60,954 nucleotides of DNA. Source: Prevotella sp. (GTDB lineage Bacteria > Bacteroidota > Bacteroidia > Bacteroidales > Bacteroidaceae). Under the pieces are notes generated by a model that worked only from the letters and a program-made list of their open reading frames with translations, was not told the origin of the DNA and made no database searches. The position numbers were made by a program, and so were the translations under genes. Position 1 is the first letter of the stretch. Each line of letters starts with the position of its first letter. The DNA is taken from the NCBI GenBank assembly GCA_022773825.1, contig JALFOF010000109.1, forward strand, positions 1-60,954, read 5' to 3'. Shown one piece after another: positions 27,963-37,462 of the stretch.

Positions 27963-28901
27963 TTAATACTCCATATCGTGGCTTATCTGGCTGATGTCGT
28001 ATGGCGTACGCTGGTAGATGTAGTAGTTAATCCAGTTGTGATAGAAGAGGTTTGCGTGTGCTCTCCATGTCACGAGAGGTCCTTTTTCGGGGTCATCGTC
28101 TATGTAGTAGTTTACTGGCACGTCCACATCGTCACGCTTTCCGAGGTCTCGGCGGTATTCAGTGTCGAGCGTATCGGGGTTGTACTCCATGTGTCCGGTG
28201 ACGAATATCTCTCGGCCGCCGCGTGCCATGAGGATGCTTGGCCCGCTTTCAGCCGATTCTGCGAGTATGGAGACATCGGGTACTTTCTCCACGTCCTCCT
28301 TCCTGTTCTCTGTATGGCGTGAGTGTGGCATGGCGAACACGCTGTCAAAACCACGGAACAGCTGTATGTTCTCAAAAGCGGGGTTGATGTTCTGTGTAAA
28401 TACGCCGAAGGTCTTTTTGGGCAATTGGTGCTTGTCAATGCCGTAAAAGTGGTACAATGCCGCCTGCGCAGCCCAGCATATATATAATGTGGAGGTAACG
28501 TTGGCGCGTGCCCAGGTGAATATTTCGGATATCTCCTGCCAGTAGTTCACTTCTTCAAACGCCATGCCCTCGACGGGAGCGCCTGTCACTATCATACCGT
28601 CAAACTTCCTGTTGCGTAGCTCATCAAACGGTATGTAAAACTGTTTCATGTGCTCTATCGGCGTGTTCTTGGAGGTGTGCGACTTCAGTTTCATAAACGT
28701 GACGTCTATTTGCAGCGGCGTATTCGACAGCAGGCGCACGAGGTCCGTCTCCGTTGTCACCTTTATTGGCATAAGGTTAAGTATCGCCAGACGCAGCGGA
28801 CGTATGTCCTGCGAGTGGCCGCGTGTCTCGTCGATGACAAAAATGTTCTCGTCTTCGAGGAGTTTTATTGCGGGTAATTTGTCTGGAAGTCTTAATGGCA
28901 T
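27963..28901 (-). CDS. metA: Homoserine O-acyltransferase (MetA), predicted acetyl-specific
   Basis: This enzyme activates homoserine for methionine synthesis. From the ATG at 28901 (MPLRLPDKLP, the family start) the protein has 312 residues; a longer in-frame start at 28967 overlaps the ABC-F gene. The catalytic Cys142 is in YICWAAQ, and the His/Glu pair is expected near 235-237. Residue 111 is Glu (TGAPVEGMAF). In characterised MetA enzymes Glu111 favours acetyl-CoA and Gly111 succinyl-CoA, so O-acetylhomoserine is the likely product. It is last in the minus-strand run starting with phoH, 34 bases after the ABC-F gene. Confidence 0.93.
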   Translation of the reverse strand: MPLRLPDKLPAIKLLEDENIFVIDETRGHSQDIRPLRLAILNLMPIKVTTETDLVRLLSNTPLQIDVTFMKLKSHTSKNTPIEHMKQFYIPFDELRNRKFDGMIVTGAPVEGMAFEEVNYWQEISEIFTWARANVTSTLYICWAAQAALYHFYGIDKHQLPKKTFGVFTQNINPAFENIQLFRGFDSVFAMPHSRHTENRKEDVEKVPDVSILAESAESGPSILMARGGREIFVTGHMEYNPDTLDTEYRRDLGKRDDVDVPVNYYIDDDPEKGPLVTWRAHANLFYHNWINYYIYQRTPYDISQISHDMEY

Positions 28902-28935
28902 GTATTGAAATCTATTGGATTGTTTGTCGTTTGTG

Positions 28936-30870
28936 TTACTCTTCAAGTGAGAAGTACTCTTCCTCAAGCTTTTCTAACTCCGCTTGTATGTCGGTATATT
29001 CGTTTACCAGCTTCATGTTTGCGGCGTTTTCCGGTTTCATCAGCATATCGTCCAGTTCGGCTTTTCGTGCTTCTTGCTTCTCAATCTTTTCCTCCAGTTC
29101 CTTGCGTCGCTTGTTTATCTTGTTGATACGTTTCTGCTCTGCCTTGCGCGCCGCCCAGTCATCGGCAGCCGTGGAGAGCGAGGGCTGTGGCGCGTTTGCC
29201 GTTGGCGGTGGGGTGGGGGATGTCACCTTCTGTTGCGATGCGCCTATTGCCTCGTTGATGGTTGACGCGTTTTTCGTGAGGAGGTAGTCGTATATGCCGC
29301 CGAGGTGCTCGCGTACCGTACCGCCGCCGAACTCATATACCTTGTCCACCAGTCCGTCAAGGAACTCACGGTCGTGGCTGACAACGATGACAGTGCCATC
29401 GAATGACTTGATGGCATCTTTCAGAACGTCCTTCGATGTCATGTCGAGGTGGTTGGTAGGTTCGTCGAGTATGAGGAAGTTCACAGGCTCAAGCAGCAGG
29501 CGTATCATAGCGAGGCGCGAGCGTTCGCCACCTGATAGGAATTTGACATACTTCTCCGAAGCTTCTCCTCCGAACATGAATGCGCCGAGAATGTCATTTA
29601 TTCGCAGGCGTATCTCACCGCGAGCCACGTTGTCTATGGTCTGAAATACCGTCAATGTCTCATCAAGCAGCTGGGCTTGGTTCTGCGCAAAGTAGCCAAT
29701 CTGTATGTTATGGCCTATCTTCAGGTTGCCATCAAAGGGTATTTCGCCCATGATACACTTGACAAGGGTAGATTTTCCCTCGCCGTTCTTGCCTACGAAT
29801 GCTACTTTTTCGCCACGTTTTATGGTGAGGTTAACATTGTGGAACACGTTGTGCTCGCCGTAATTCTTTGACACTTCGTCACATATTACGGGGTAATCTC
29901 CTGAGCGCAGGCACGGTGGGAACTTGAGTCTCAGAGCCGAAGTGTCCACTTCGTCCACCTCAATAGGCACTATTTTCTCTAACTGCCTTATGCGTTGCTG
30001 CACCTGCACCGCCTTTGTGGCTTGGTAACGGAAGCGTTCTATGAATGCTTTTGTGTCGGCAATCTCCTTCTTTTGGTTCTCGTATGCACGCAGTTGCTGT
30101 TCCCTTCGTTCCTTGCGCAACACCACGTACTCGTCGTATTTCACCTTGTAGTCAATGACATGCGAGCAAGAAATCTCCAGCGTACGGTTCGTGACGTTGT
30201 TTATAAACGCTCTGTCGTGGCTGACGAGCACCACCGCTTGCGAGCTTTGAGCAAGGAACTGCTCCAGCCATTGTATAGACTCAATGTCGAGATGGTTTGT
30301 CGGCTCGTCAAGGAGTATTACGTCATTATGGCGCAACAACAGCTTTGCCAGCTCAATACGCATTCTCCATCCCCCGGAGAATTCTGCGGTGGGACGGTCG
30401 AAGTCTGTGCGTTTGAAGCCGAGACCCGTCAGCGTCCGTTCCATCTCCGCCTCGCGACTCTCTGCGTTCATCATAAGGAAACGCTCGTGCTCCAAGGTGA
30501 ATTTCTCCACCAACTGCATGTATTCGTCCGACTCATAGTCGGTGCGCGTCTCCATTTCCCTTTGCAGCCGCTCCACCTTCTCCCTCATCTTGTCGATGTC
30601 AGCGAACGCTTTCTTTGTCTCTTCGCGCAGCGTTGTGTCGTCTTGCAGTACCATAACCTGTGGCAGATAGCCCACGGTGGTGTCGTTAGGCACTGACACT
30701 GTGCCCTCCGTTGGTGTCTGTATTCCGGCAAGAATCTTCAACATTGTGGACTTACCCGCACCATTTTTGCCTACCAGAGCTATGCGGTCCCGGTCGTTTA
30801 CAACGAAGGAGACATCCTTGAACAGCGGTTTTACTCCAAATTCAACTTTAAGTCCTTCTACAGAAATCAT
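28936..30870 (-). CDS. ABC-F family ATPase, Uup-like
   Basis: From the ATG at 30870 the protein has 644 residues with two ABC domains and no membrane helices. The first Walker A GKNGAGKST is near 34-42, and the second GKNGEGKST lies near residue 345-355. Signatures are FSGGWRMRI and LSGGERSRLA. A linker rich in Ala/Pro/Thr leads to a C-terminal coiled coil (about 565-644, Glu/Lys-rich) like that of Uup. ABC-F proteins act on the ribosome or, for Uup, in DNA metabolism. The exact role is not assignable. The start is 7 bases after the aroE stop. Confidence 0.88.
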   Translation of the reverse strand: MISVEGLKVEFGVKPLFKDVSFVVNDRDRIALVGKNGAGKSTMLKILAGIQTPTEGTVSVPNDTTVGYLPQVMVLQDDTTLREETKKAFADIDKMREKVERLQREMETRTDYESDEYMQLVEKFTLEHERFLMMNAESREAEMERTLTGLGFKRTDFDRPTAEFSGGWRMRIELAKLLLRHNDVILLDEPTNHLDIESIQWLEQFLAQSSQAVVLVSHDRAFINNVTNRTLEISCSHVIDYKVKYDEYVVLRKERREQQLRAYENQKKEIADTKAFIERFRYQATKAVQVQQRIRQLEKIVPIEVDEVDTSALRLKFPPCLRSGDYPVICDEVSKNYGEHNVFHNVNLTIKRGEKVAFVGKNGEGKSTLVKCIMGEIPFDGNLKIGHNIQIGYFAQNQAQLLDETLTVFQTIDNVARGEIRLRINDILGAFMFGGEASEKYVKFLSGGERSRLAMIRLLLEPVNFLILDEPTNHLDMTSKDVLKDAIKSFDGTVIVVSHDREFLDGLVDKVYEFGGGTVREHLGGIYDYLLTKNASTINEAIGASQQKVTSPTPPPTANAPQPSLSTAADDWAARKAEQKRINKINKRRKELEEKIEKQEARKAELDDMLMKPENAANMKLVNEYTDIQAELEKLEEEYFSLEE

Positions 30871-30877
30871 TGTTTTC

Positions 30878-31618
30878 TTATTTATTCCATATCTCCCATG
30901 CGCCTTCCGCCTGCAGCAGTAGCATCTCAAGCCCGTTCTTTGTCACCGCTCCCTGTTCGCGTCCGTTCTTCAAGAACAGCGTCTCGTCCGGGTTATATAT
31001 CAGGTCGAACAGCAGATGCTTTGGCGTAATGTGGCAGTATGGTATGGCGGGACACTCGTCAAAGTGTGGTGCCATGCCGCATGGCGTGCAGTTTACGATG
31101 ACGGTATATTCCTTCATCACCTCCTCATCTATCTGCTCATACTGTATGGTGTTGTTCTTTTGGTATCGGCTTACCAGCATTGTCTCTATTCCAAGTTTAT
31201 GCAGTCCGTACATCACTGCCTTGCTCGCGCCTCCCGTTCCCAGCACAAGCGCCTTCTTATGGTGTGCTTCCAGCAACGGTTGTATGCTCCGTGTGAAGCC
31301 GATGAGGTCGCTATTGTAGCCTTCAAGGTGTTTCTTGCCGTCCTTGTTGGTTACCTTCACCACGTTCACAGCTCCGATGGCACGTGCCTCAGGCGATATT
31401 ACGTCGAGGTAAGACATCACCTTCTCCTTATATGGTATGGTGACATTGAATCCGCATAGGTCCTGCGTGTAGTCAATGATGGCCTGCAAGTCAGTTATCA
31501 CAGGCAGTTCATACTTCTCATATATGGCATCTATTCCCTCGTTTTGGAACTTCTCGTTGAAGTATCCCGGTGAGAAAGAGTGCCCTAAGGGGTAGCCTAT
31601 TATTCCGAATTTCTTCAT
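30878..31618 (-). CDS. aroE: Shikimate dehydrogenase
   Basis: AroE reduces 3-dehydroshikimate with NADPH in aromatic amino-acid synthesis. The protein has 246 residues. The substrate-binding N-terminus GYPLGHSFSPGYFN is near 8-21. The catalytic Lys is in NVTIPYKEKV near residue 64. The NADP-binding loop VLGTGGASKAV is near 121-131. It is slightly short for the family, as is common in Bacteroidota. It lies in the tight run between ubiE (16-base gap) and the ABC-F gene. Confidence 0.93.
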   Translation of the reverse strand: MKKFGIIGYPLGHSFSPGYFNEKFQNEGIDAIYEKYELPVITDLQAIIDYTQDLCGFNVTIPYKEKVMSYLDVISPEARAIGAVNVVKVTNKDGKKHLEGYNSDLIGFTRSIQPLLEAHHKKALVLGTGGASKAVMYGLHKLGIETMLVSRYQKNNTIQYEQIDEEVMKEYTVIVNCTPCGMAPHFDECPAIPYCHITPKHLLFDLIYNPDETLFLKNGREQGAVTKNGLEMLLLQAEGAWEIWNK

Positions 31619-31634
31619 AGTTTGGAATATTTTG

Positions 31635-32369
31635 TCATTTGTATGCTGTGTAAAGGGTGCATATCCCGAATGTCAATCGCGTGAAGGTAGCCTTGCTGAA
31701 CCCTGCTTTCTTGAATATCTCCACCATTGTCTCCCCTTGCGGAAAGGCCTCGATAGTCTTTGTAAGGTACGAGTAAGCCGCTGTGTCCTTGCTGATAAAG
31801 CGGCCATATATAGGCAGTATGGTGTGGCTGTATATGTGAAATAGCTGTTTCATAGGGGATGCCACGGGCGTGGTAAGCTCCAGCACGCACAACATTCCGC
31901 CGGGTTTCAGCACCCGTTGCATCTCCCGCAGCCCTTTTTCAAGGTCTTGAAAGTTGCGTATGCCGAATGCCGCCATCACCGCGTCAAACTGTCCTTCACC
32001 GAAGGAGAGACAGGTGCAGTCTTCTTTTTTGAAGGATATCACATCCTGCAAGCCCCTCTCCTTTACCTTCGCTCTGCCTATTTCCATCATGCCTTCCGAT
32101 ATGTCCGCGCCTATCACCTGCCGCGGTCGTAGCTTCTCCGCTGCAAGAATTGCGAAGTCACCCGTGCCAGTGGCGATGTCGAGTATGCGCTTTGGCTCGT
32201 GTGTCGCCATGCGTCGTATTGCCTTGTTGCGCCAATAGCGGTCTATATCCCATGACAGTTGGTGGTTCAGCTTGTCGTAAGTGGGGGCGATGTTGTCGAA
32301 CATCGCCTCCACTTGACTTGCTTTGTCGCCTCGCTTGCTGTAAGGCTTGATGGTTTCCTGCTTATACAT
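31635..32369 (-). CDS. ubiE: Demethylmenaquinone methyltransferase
   Basis: This SAM-dependent enzyme performs the last step of menaquinone synthesis (also called MenG). The protein has 244 residues. SAM-binding motif [17 protein letters not shown] is near 64-79. [20 protein letters not shown] and [12 protein letters not shown] are the family's conserved central blocks. Menaquinone is the usual quinone of Bacteroidota, so the ubiquinone activity is not expected. The start lies 3 bases after the purC stop. Confidence 0.94.
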   Translation of the reverse strand: MYKQETIKPYSKRGDKASQVEAMFDNIAPTYDKLNHQLSWDIDRYWRNKAIRRMATHEPKRILDIATGTGDFAILAAEKLRPRQVIGADISEGMMEIGRAKVKERGLQDVISFKKEDCTCLSFGEGQFDAVMAAFGIRNFQDLEKGLREMQRVLKPGGMLCVLELTTPVASPMKQLFHIYSHTILPIYGRFISKDTAAYSYLTKTIEAFPQGETMVEIFKKAGFSKATFTRLTFGICTLYTAYK

Positions 32370-32372
32370 CCC

Positions 32373-33323
32373 TTACAGTTTTGCGAGATACTCGCTCACG
32401 TTCTTCTCTATGCGAGCCTGTATGTTGCTCTGGTCCGTGTTACGGTCGAACTTCTCGCCCACTATGTTCTCGTAGAGTTCTATGTAGCGTTCGCTCACGC
32501 TTTCAGCGTATTCGTCAGTTATCTCCGGCATGGTCTGCCCCGGTTCGTTCATGAAGTCGTGCTCAATGAGCCACTGGCGCACGAATTCCTTTGACAACTG
32601 CTTCTGCGGCTCGCCTTTCTCGAACTTCTCTTCGTAGCCGTCAGCGTAGAAGTAGCGTGATGAGTCGGGTGTGTGTATCTCGTCTATGAGGTACACCTTG
32701 CCGTCTCTCTTGCCGAACTCGTACTTCGTGTCCACGAGTATCAGTCCCTGCTTTGCCGCTATCTCCTGTCCGCGCGCGAAGAGTTTACGCGTGTAGTCCT
32801 CCATTATCTCGTAGTCCTCCTTGTCCACCAGTCCCTGTGCTATTATCTCTTCCTTTGATATGTTGAGGTCGTGTCCCTCGTCAGCCTTGGTGGTTGGCGT
32901 TATGATTGGCTCCGGGAACCGCTCGTTCTCACGCATTCCCTCCGGCAACTTCACGCCGCATATCTCTCGGCAGCCCTTCTGGTAGTCTCTCCATGCGGAG
33001 CCTGTCAGTATGCCGCGTATTATCATCTCCACGCGGAAGCCCTCGCACTTCAGTCCCACCGTCACCTGCGGGTCGGGCGTTGCCAGCTTCCAGTTAGGGC
33101 AGATGTCGCTCGTCGCGTCGAGGAACTTTGCCGCTATCTGGTTGAGCACCTGTCCTTTGAAAGGTATGCCCTTAGGCAGTATCACGTCGAAAGCCGAGAT
33201 ACGGTCGGTTGCCACCATTACCATGAGGTCGTCATTGATGTTGTAAACGTCGCGCACCTTGCCGTGGTACACGCTCTTCTGGCCTGCAAAATGAAAATCA
33301 GTTGATGTTAAAGCGTTGTTCAT
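32373..33323 (-). CDS. purC: SAICAR synthetase
   Basis: PurC joins aspartate to CAIR with ATP in purine synthesis. From the ATG at 33323 the protein has 316 residues, beginning just before the conserved GKVRDVY segment. An in-frame ATG at 33380 lies inside phoH and is rejected. Conserved pieces include [25 protein letters not shown] and [11 protein letters not shown]. It lies 13 bases after phoH and 3 bases before ubiE. Confidence 0.96.
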   Translation of the reverse strand: MNNALTSTDFHFAGQKSVYHGKVRDVYNINDDLMVMVATDRISAFDVILPKGIPFKGQVLNQIAAKFLDATSDICPNWKLATPDPQVTVGLKCEGFRVEMIIRGILTGSAWRDYQKGCREICGVKLPEGMRENERFPEPIITPTTKADEGHDLNISKEEIIAQGLVDKEDYEIMEDYTRKLFARGQEIAAKQGLILVDTKYEFGKRDGKVYLIDEIHTPDSSRYFYADGYEEKFEKGEPQKQLSKEFVRQWLIEHDFMNEPGQTMPEITDEYAESVSERYIELYENIVGEKFDRNTDQSNIQARIEKNVSEYLAKL

Positions 33324-33336
33324 ATCTTTGTTGTTG

Positions 33337-34284
33337 TTAGTTGTTTTCTTTCTTGTCAGCCTTCTCGTAGGCATTGACAATCCTCGTTACGAGCTTGTGT
33401 CGCACGATGTCTTTTCCCGTAAGGTTCACCACTCCGATGCCTTCTATGTCGCCGAGTATGTCCAGTGCCTCACGCAGCCCGCTCTTCTGCCCCCTCGGCA
33501 AGTCCACCTGCGTCAGGTCGCCCGTCACTATCATCTTCGTGTTCCAGCCCATCCTGGTGAGGAACATACGTATCTGCGCCGGTGTGGTGTTCTGCGCCTC
33601 GTCCAGTATCACCACCGCGTCGCTCAGCGTTCTGCCGCGCATAAAGGCGAGTGGTGCTATCTGTATCACGTGCTTGTCCATCATGTCCTGCAGCTTTACC
33701 GCGGGAATCATGTCCTCCAGCGCATCGTACAGCGGCTGCAGGTATGGGTCTATCTTCTCCTTCATGTCGCCTGGCAGGAAGCCGAGCTTCTCTCCTGCTT
33801 CCACCGCGGGCCTTGAAAGTATTATCTTCTTTGCCGTTTTCTCCTTCAGTGCCTTCACCGCGAGGGCTATGGAGAGGTACGTCTTACCCGTTCCGGCAGG
33901 CCCTACGGCGAATACCATATCGTTCTCGTTGTATGCGTCAATCAGTTTCTGCTGGTTGGCGGAGCGGCTCTTTATCGGCTTCCCCGCTATGCTGTACACC
34001 ACCACGTCCTTTGCCGCGTCGGCATTAGTGGCGTGTCCCTTCACTATGTCGAGTATATCCTCCTCGCTTATCATGTTGTAGCGCAACACGTGCTGCCGCA
34101 TACGCTCCATGCTTTCCTCAAAGGCACACATCTCCTCCTCCTCGCCGAGAACCTTGATGATGTTGTCGCGTGCCATGATGCGCAACTTCGGGTGCAGCGA
34201 GCGTACCATCTGAAGGTGGCTGTTGTTCACACCGTAGAACGCTACAGGGTCTATATCTTCAAGAACAATATGCTTTTCTATCAC
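33337..34284 (-). CDS. phoH: PhoH-family ATPase
   Basis: The protein has 315 residues. A short N-terminal nucleic-acid-binding-like region is followed by the PhoH domain, with Walker [15 protein letters not shown] near residues 128-141 and Walker [11 protein letters not shown] near 225. The [17 protein letters not shown] segment is highly conserved. PhoH proteins are linked to RNA metabolism and stress in several bacteria, but the reaction is not firmly known. It is first in the phoH-purC-ubiE-aroE-ABC-F-metA run. Confidence 0.92.
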   Translation of the reverse strand: MIEKHIVLEDIDPVAFYGVNNSHLQMVRSLHPKLRIMARDNIIKVLGEEEEMCAFEESMERMRQHVLRYNMISEEDILDIVKGHATNADAAKDVVVYSIAGKPIKSRSANQQKLIDAYNENDMVFAVGPAGTGKTYLSIALAVKALKEKTAKKIILSRPAVEAGEKLGFLPGDMKEKIDPYLQPLYDALEDMIPAVKLQDMMDKHVIQIAPLAFMRGRTLSDAVVILDEAQNTTPAQIRMFLTRMGWNTKMIVTGDLTQVDLPRGQKSGLREALDILGDIEGIGVVNLTGKDIVRHKLVTRIVNAYEKADKKENN

Positions 34285-34353
34285 TTCTGTTGTATATAAT
34301 TCAAATATTTCTGCAAAATTACAAAACTTTTTCCATATTCCGATAACTTTTTG

Positions 34354-34361
34354 TACCTTTG
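34354..34361 (+). promoter_or_regulatory. -7 promoter element of the M15-like gene
   Basis: TACCTTTG at 34354-34361 with a T-rich -33 region near 34328-34333. The start codon follows after 49 bases. Confidence 0.55.
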
Positions 34362-34410
34362 TGCCTCGAAAACGATATTTTTTTCGTTTGCCAAGGACAA
34401 AAAGACACCT

Positions 34411-35196
34411 ATGAAGATATCAAAAACAAAATACCTGCATACCTTCGCACTGGTCACGGTGCTACTGGCACTCGCCCGCTGCGCGGCCGAGTCGCCCCTC
34501 TTCACCGAGTCGCCTGCTGCTGGCGGCAGTGACAGCCTGTCAGTGGTGCAAAGTGACGACGACAGCCTGCTCGCCGTGAGCCAGCCGCCTGCCAAGGAAG
34601 TTGTTATGACAGCGGACTCGGGCTTCGTGCCCCACCGCATACTCAGCGTACCGTCTTTCAAGACCACCTTCCCCGACAGCAACAGCGTGCAACTCCAGTC
34701 AGCGGAGCGTTACGGCGTGCCAGCCGTGCGCAACCGCGCCGATGCCGAGAAGCGCAAGCGAGAGTTGGTATATGTCGCCGCCAATCCATATTTCCATGTG
34801 GACCCGCTGCGTGAGAGCATACCCTACCTTGTGCCGCGCGCCAGTGTGCTGCTGCAAGATATAGGTCGTGCGTTCTACGACAGCCTATATATAAAAGGTG
34901 TGCCGCTCCACCAGATTATCGTCACCAGCGTGCTGCGCACGGAGGAGGACGTGGCGCGCCTGCGCAAGCACAACGGCAACGCCAGCGAGAACTCATGCCA
35001 CCGCTTTGGCACTACCTTCGATATATGCTACAACCGCTACGTGACGGTACAGACTGCCGCCCAGCCTATGCGGCAAGTGCGCAACGATACCTTGAAATGG
35101 GTACTTTCAGAGGTGTTGCGCGATATGCGGCAGTCGGAGCGTTGCTACGTGAAATATGAGGTGAAGCAGGGCTGCTTCCACATCACCGTCAGATGA
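34411..35196 (+). CDS. DUF5715-like exported protein with an M15 peptidase-type motif
   Basis: From the ATG at 34411 the protein has 261 residues and an N-terminal signal sequence (about 5-24); an Arg before Cys24 makes lipidation uncertain. A low-complexity Ser/Asp linker runs to about 95. The C-terminal domain carries SCHRFGTTFD (Ser205, His207, Gly210, Asp214), which fits the SxHxxGxxxD zinc motif of M15 D,D-peptidases. A late His257 in CFHITV could be the third ligand. A cell-wall role is therefore plausible, but the usual Ala in the motif and the Glu-x-x-His pair are not conserved. A 22-bp array starts 8 bases after the stop. Confidence 0.7.
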   Translation: MKISKTKYLHTFALVTVLLALARCAAESPLFTESPAAGGSDSLSVVQSDDDSLLAVSQPPAKEVVMTADSGFVPHRILSVPSFKTTFPDSNSVQLQSAERYGVPAVRNRADAEKRKRELVYVAANPYFHVDPLRESIPYLVPRASVLLQDIGRAFYDSLYIKGVPLHQIIVTSVLRTEEDVARLRKHNGNASENSCHRFGTTFDICYNRYVTVQTAAQPMRQVRNDTLKWVLSEVLRDMRQSERCYVKYEVKQGCFHITVR

Positions 35197-35203
35197 TGCC
35201 GAA

Positions 35204-35291
35204 GTAATAGCTATGCTTTTATACGCTAATCGCTATGCTTTTACCATGTAATAACTATCTGTTTACGTGGTAAAAGCATAGCGATTGCTGC
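35204..35291. repeat. 4 x 22-bp palindromic tandem array, copy B3
   Basis: Units at 35204, 35226, 35248 and 35270 have cores AATAGCTATGCTTTTAT, AATCGCTATGCTTTTAC, AATAACTATCTGTTTAC and AAAAGCATAGCGATTGC. Units 2 and 4 are near-perfect reverse complements over 15 bases. The array opens the 691-base gap between the M15-like gene and pyrI. Confidence 0.87.
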
Positions 35292-35424
35292 ATAATAGCC
35301 CAAAAGTGTGCCATGGGGCGCTGATATATCGTTGCTATAAGTCTTAACCGCCTTTACACATTTGTTACACATCGTCCCACCGCCGCTTTGTGTATTCTTA
35401 CCGATATTATGATTATTTATATGT

Positions 35425-35763
35425 GCCCCTTACAGGGGCGGATGGGGTAGGGAGGGCTCGGAATAGATAGGGGCACGCCCCTATCCTTTATTATGTGCCC
35501 CTTACAGGGGCAATGTGTCGTAGGTCTGTAATACAAGGCACGCCCCTATCCTTTATTATGTGCCCCTTATAGGGACAATTGGTAACCTTCAATCATTTGG
35601 CGTGCGCCCCAGTAATGGCACTATGGCTACAACCTCATTCTTTGGTTTATAGCCCCTGCAAGGGGCAAACAATATAGGGCAGGGGCTTGCCCCTGTCTGA
35701 CTATCGTCCCTACACCACTCCCCTGAAAGGGGCTCATAAAATAACTTTATCATTTGGCGTGCG
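35425..35763. repeat. Cluster of GC-rich short palindromes
   Basis: Six palindromes of the type GCCCCTTACAGGGGC lie at 35425-35439, 35497-35511, 35562-35576 (imperfect), 35652-35666, 35681-35694 and 35720-35732. Two 33-base identical direct repeats at 35472-35504 and 35537-35569 each include one palindrome. A 14-base repeat TCATTTGGCGTGCG occurs at 35593 and 35750. No open frame in this 691-base gap looks coding. Confidence 0.8.
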
Positions 35764-35887
35764 GTCTCTTACAAGGATATCGTCTGGAGGGAACGCGAGA
35801 TGGACTATTTGGGAACTGGGAATTGTTATTCGGAGATGGCAAGGCGGAGTTGGATGGTAAAGAGGTGTCTCTTCATTTGTTGTCGGA

Positions 35888-36343
35888 TTACACGAGCGTG
35901 ACGGTTTTTATGTCCTGCTCTTTGTCGCAGTAGTGACAACGCACTGTGCCTGACAGCTTGTTGACCACGCGGAAGATGGTCTGCATCGGCTCGTTGTTTG
36001 TGATGCACTTGGGGTTGTTGCAGCGTATGATGCCTTTCAGTTCATCAGGCGTTTCCACTGTCTTCTTCTCTATAACCTGATAGTCTTTGATGATGTTTAG
36101 CACCACCTTGGGGGCTACTACGGACAGGCGCGAAATCTCTTCGTCGGTGAAGAACTTGTCCGTCACCTTTATGATGCCCTTCTTTCCGAGTTTCTTTGAA
36201 GGGTAGTTGCTACCTATGGTGACAGGTTCTGGTGACTTGTCGAGTTCAAGAAGCGAGACGACTTGATAAGTCTTCTCTGCCGGGATGTGGTCTATTACTG
36301 TGCCATTCTCAATGGCAGCCACGAGTCTTTCTTTCTTGTTCAT
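35888..36343 (-). CDS. pyrI: Aspartate carbamoyltransferase regulatory chain
   Basis: PyrI binds nucleotide effectors and holds the ATCase complex together. The protein has 151 residues. The N-terminal allosteric domain begins [15 protein letters not shown]. The C-terminal zinc domain has the four cysteines in CNNPKC and CHYC (about residues 110-141). It follows pyrB by 53 bases, the usual order for an allosterically regulated class B ATCase. Confidence 0.96.
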   Translation of the reverse strand: MNKKERLVAAIENGTVIDHIPAEKTYQVVSLLELDKSPEPVTIGSNYPSKKLGKKGIIKVTDKFFTDEEISRLSVVAPKVVLNIIKDYQVIEKKTVETPDELKGIIRCNNPKCITNNEPMQTIFRVVNKLSGTVRCHYCDKEQDIKTVTLV

Positions 36344-36396
36344 GGTTGGATAAAATGTGTGCCGCGCGGTGCGCGGTGGTTATGGGTGGGCGATGC

Positions 36397-37341
36397 TTAG
36401 ATGATGGTTGTGTCGTTCTTCACCTCGTCGAGCGTGATGCCGAGACAGTAGCAGAATATTGCCTGGCGGGCATACAGCCCGTTCTTTGCCTGCTGTATGT
36501 AGTAAGCGTGTGGGTCATCGTCCACGTCGTATGCTATCTCGTTGACACGCGGCAGGGGATGCAGTATCTTCATGTTGTCTTTGGTCATGGAGAGCATGGC
36601 GCGGTTGAGGATGTAAACGTTCTTCACACGCTCATACTCCATCAAGTCAGAGAAGCGTTCCTTCTGTACTCGCGTCATATAGATAATGTCAGCGTCGGCG
36701 ATGGTCTGCTCATTGAACTCTGTGTGCTCCACATACTTTATGCCATGTTCATCGCAATATATCTTGTATTCTTGTGGCATGGCAAGTTCCTTCGGCGCAA
36801 CGAAATGGAAAGTGGGGTTGAAGTGACGCATGGCTGTTATGAGTGAGTGGACGGTGCGTCCGTATTTGAGGTCTCCAACGAGGTAGATGTTAAGGTTCTC
36901 CAGTGTGCCCTGCGTCTTGTATATGGAGTAAAGGTCAAGCAAACACTGCGAAGGATGCTCGTGCGCCCCGTCCCCTGCATTGATAATAGGTATGGGCGCT
37001 ACTTCGGAGGCGTACTGCGCTGCTCCCTCGATGTGATGCCTCATGGCAATGGCGTCAGCGTAGTTTGACACCATCAGTATGGTATCCTTCAACGTCTCGC
37101 CCTTAGTGGCACTTGTGACCTTAGCGTCGGTGAAGCCAATGACACGCGCGCCAAGACGGTTGGCGGCGGTTTCAAAGGACAGGCGCGTCCTTGTGCTGGG
37201 CTCAAAAAATAGTGTGGCAACAACCTTTCCTTTGAGGATTTCGCGATTTGGATGTTTCTCAAACTCCTGTGCCATGCTTATCAGGTACAGTATTTCGTCC
37301 TTCGAGAGGTTGGCGATAGTAACGAAATTTTGCTTATCCAT
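36397..37341 (-). CDS. pyrB: Aspartate carbamoyltransferase catalytic chain
   Basis: PyrB condenses carbamoyl phosphate and aspartate in pyrimidine synthesis. From the ATG at 37341 the protein has 314 residues; the in-frame ATG at 37389 adds an unlikely leader. Carbamoyl-phosphate-binding [15 protein letters not shown] is near 48-62 and [10 protein letters not shown] near 134-143. It is divergent from the PBP1A gene and leads a pyrBI operon. Confidence 0.97.
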   Translation of the reverse strand: MDKQNFVTIANLSKDEILYLISMAQEFEKHPNREILKGKVVATLFFEPSTRTRLSFETAANRLGARVIGFTDAKVTSATKGETLKDTILMVSNYADAIAMRHHIEGAAQYASEVAPIPIINAGDGAHEHPSQCLLDLYSIYKTQGTLENLNIYLVGDLKYGRTVHSLITAMRHFNPTFHFVAPKELAMPQEYKIYCDEHGIKYVEHTEFNEQTIADADIIYMTRVQKERFSDLMEYERVKNVYILNRAMLSMTKDNMKILHPLPRVNEIAYDVDDDPHAYYIQQAKNGLYARQAIFCYCLGITLDEVKNDTTII

Positions 37342-37462
37342 AGATGTTATGTTTGTGAAAAATGTGTATTTGAGTGCGAAGTTAAGCATTTTTTTTCAAT
37401 AATAGAGGGTTTTCTCAAAGAATTATTGTATTTTTGCAATCAAAAAGCGAAATATTAGCAGA

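Noticed and set aside
34281..34682. Minus-strand frame upstream of phoH, opposite the M15-like gene
   Set aside because: It is antisense to the signal peptide and linker of the exported protein and shows no conserved segment.
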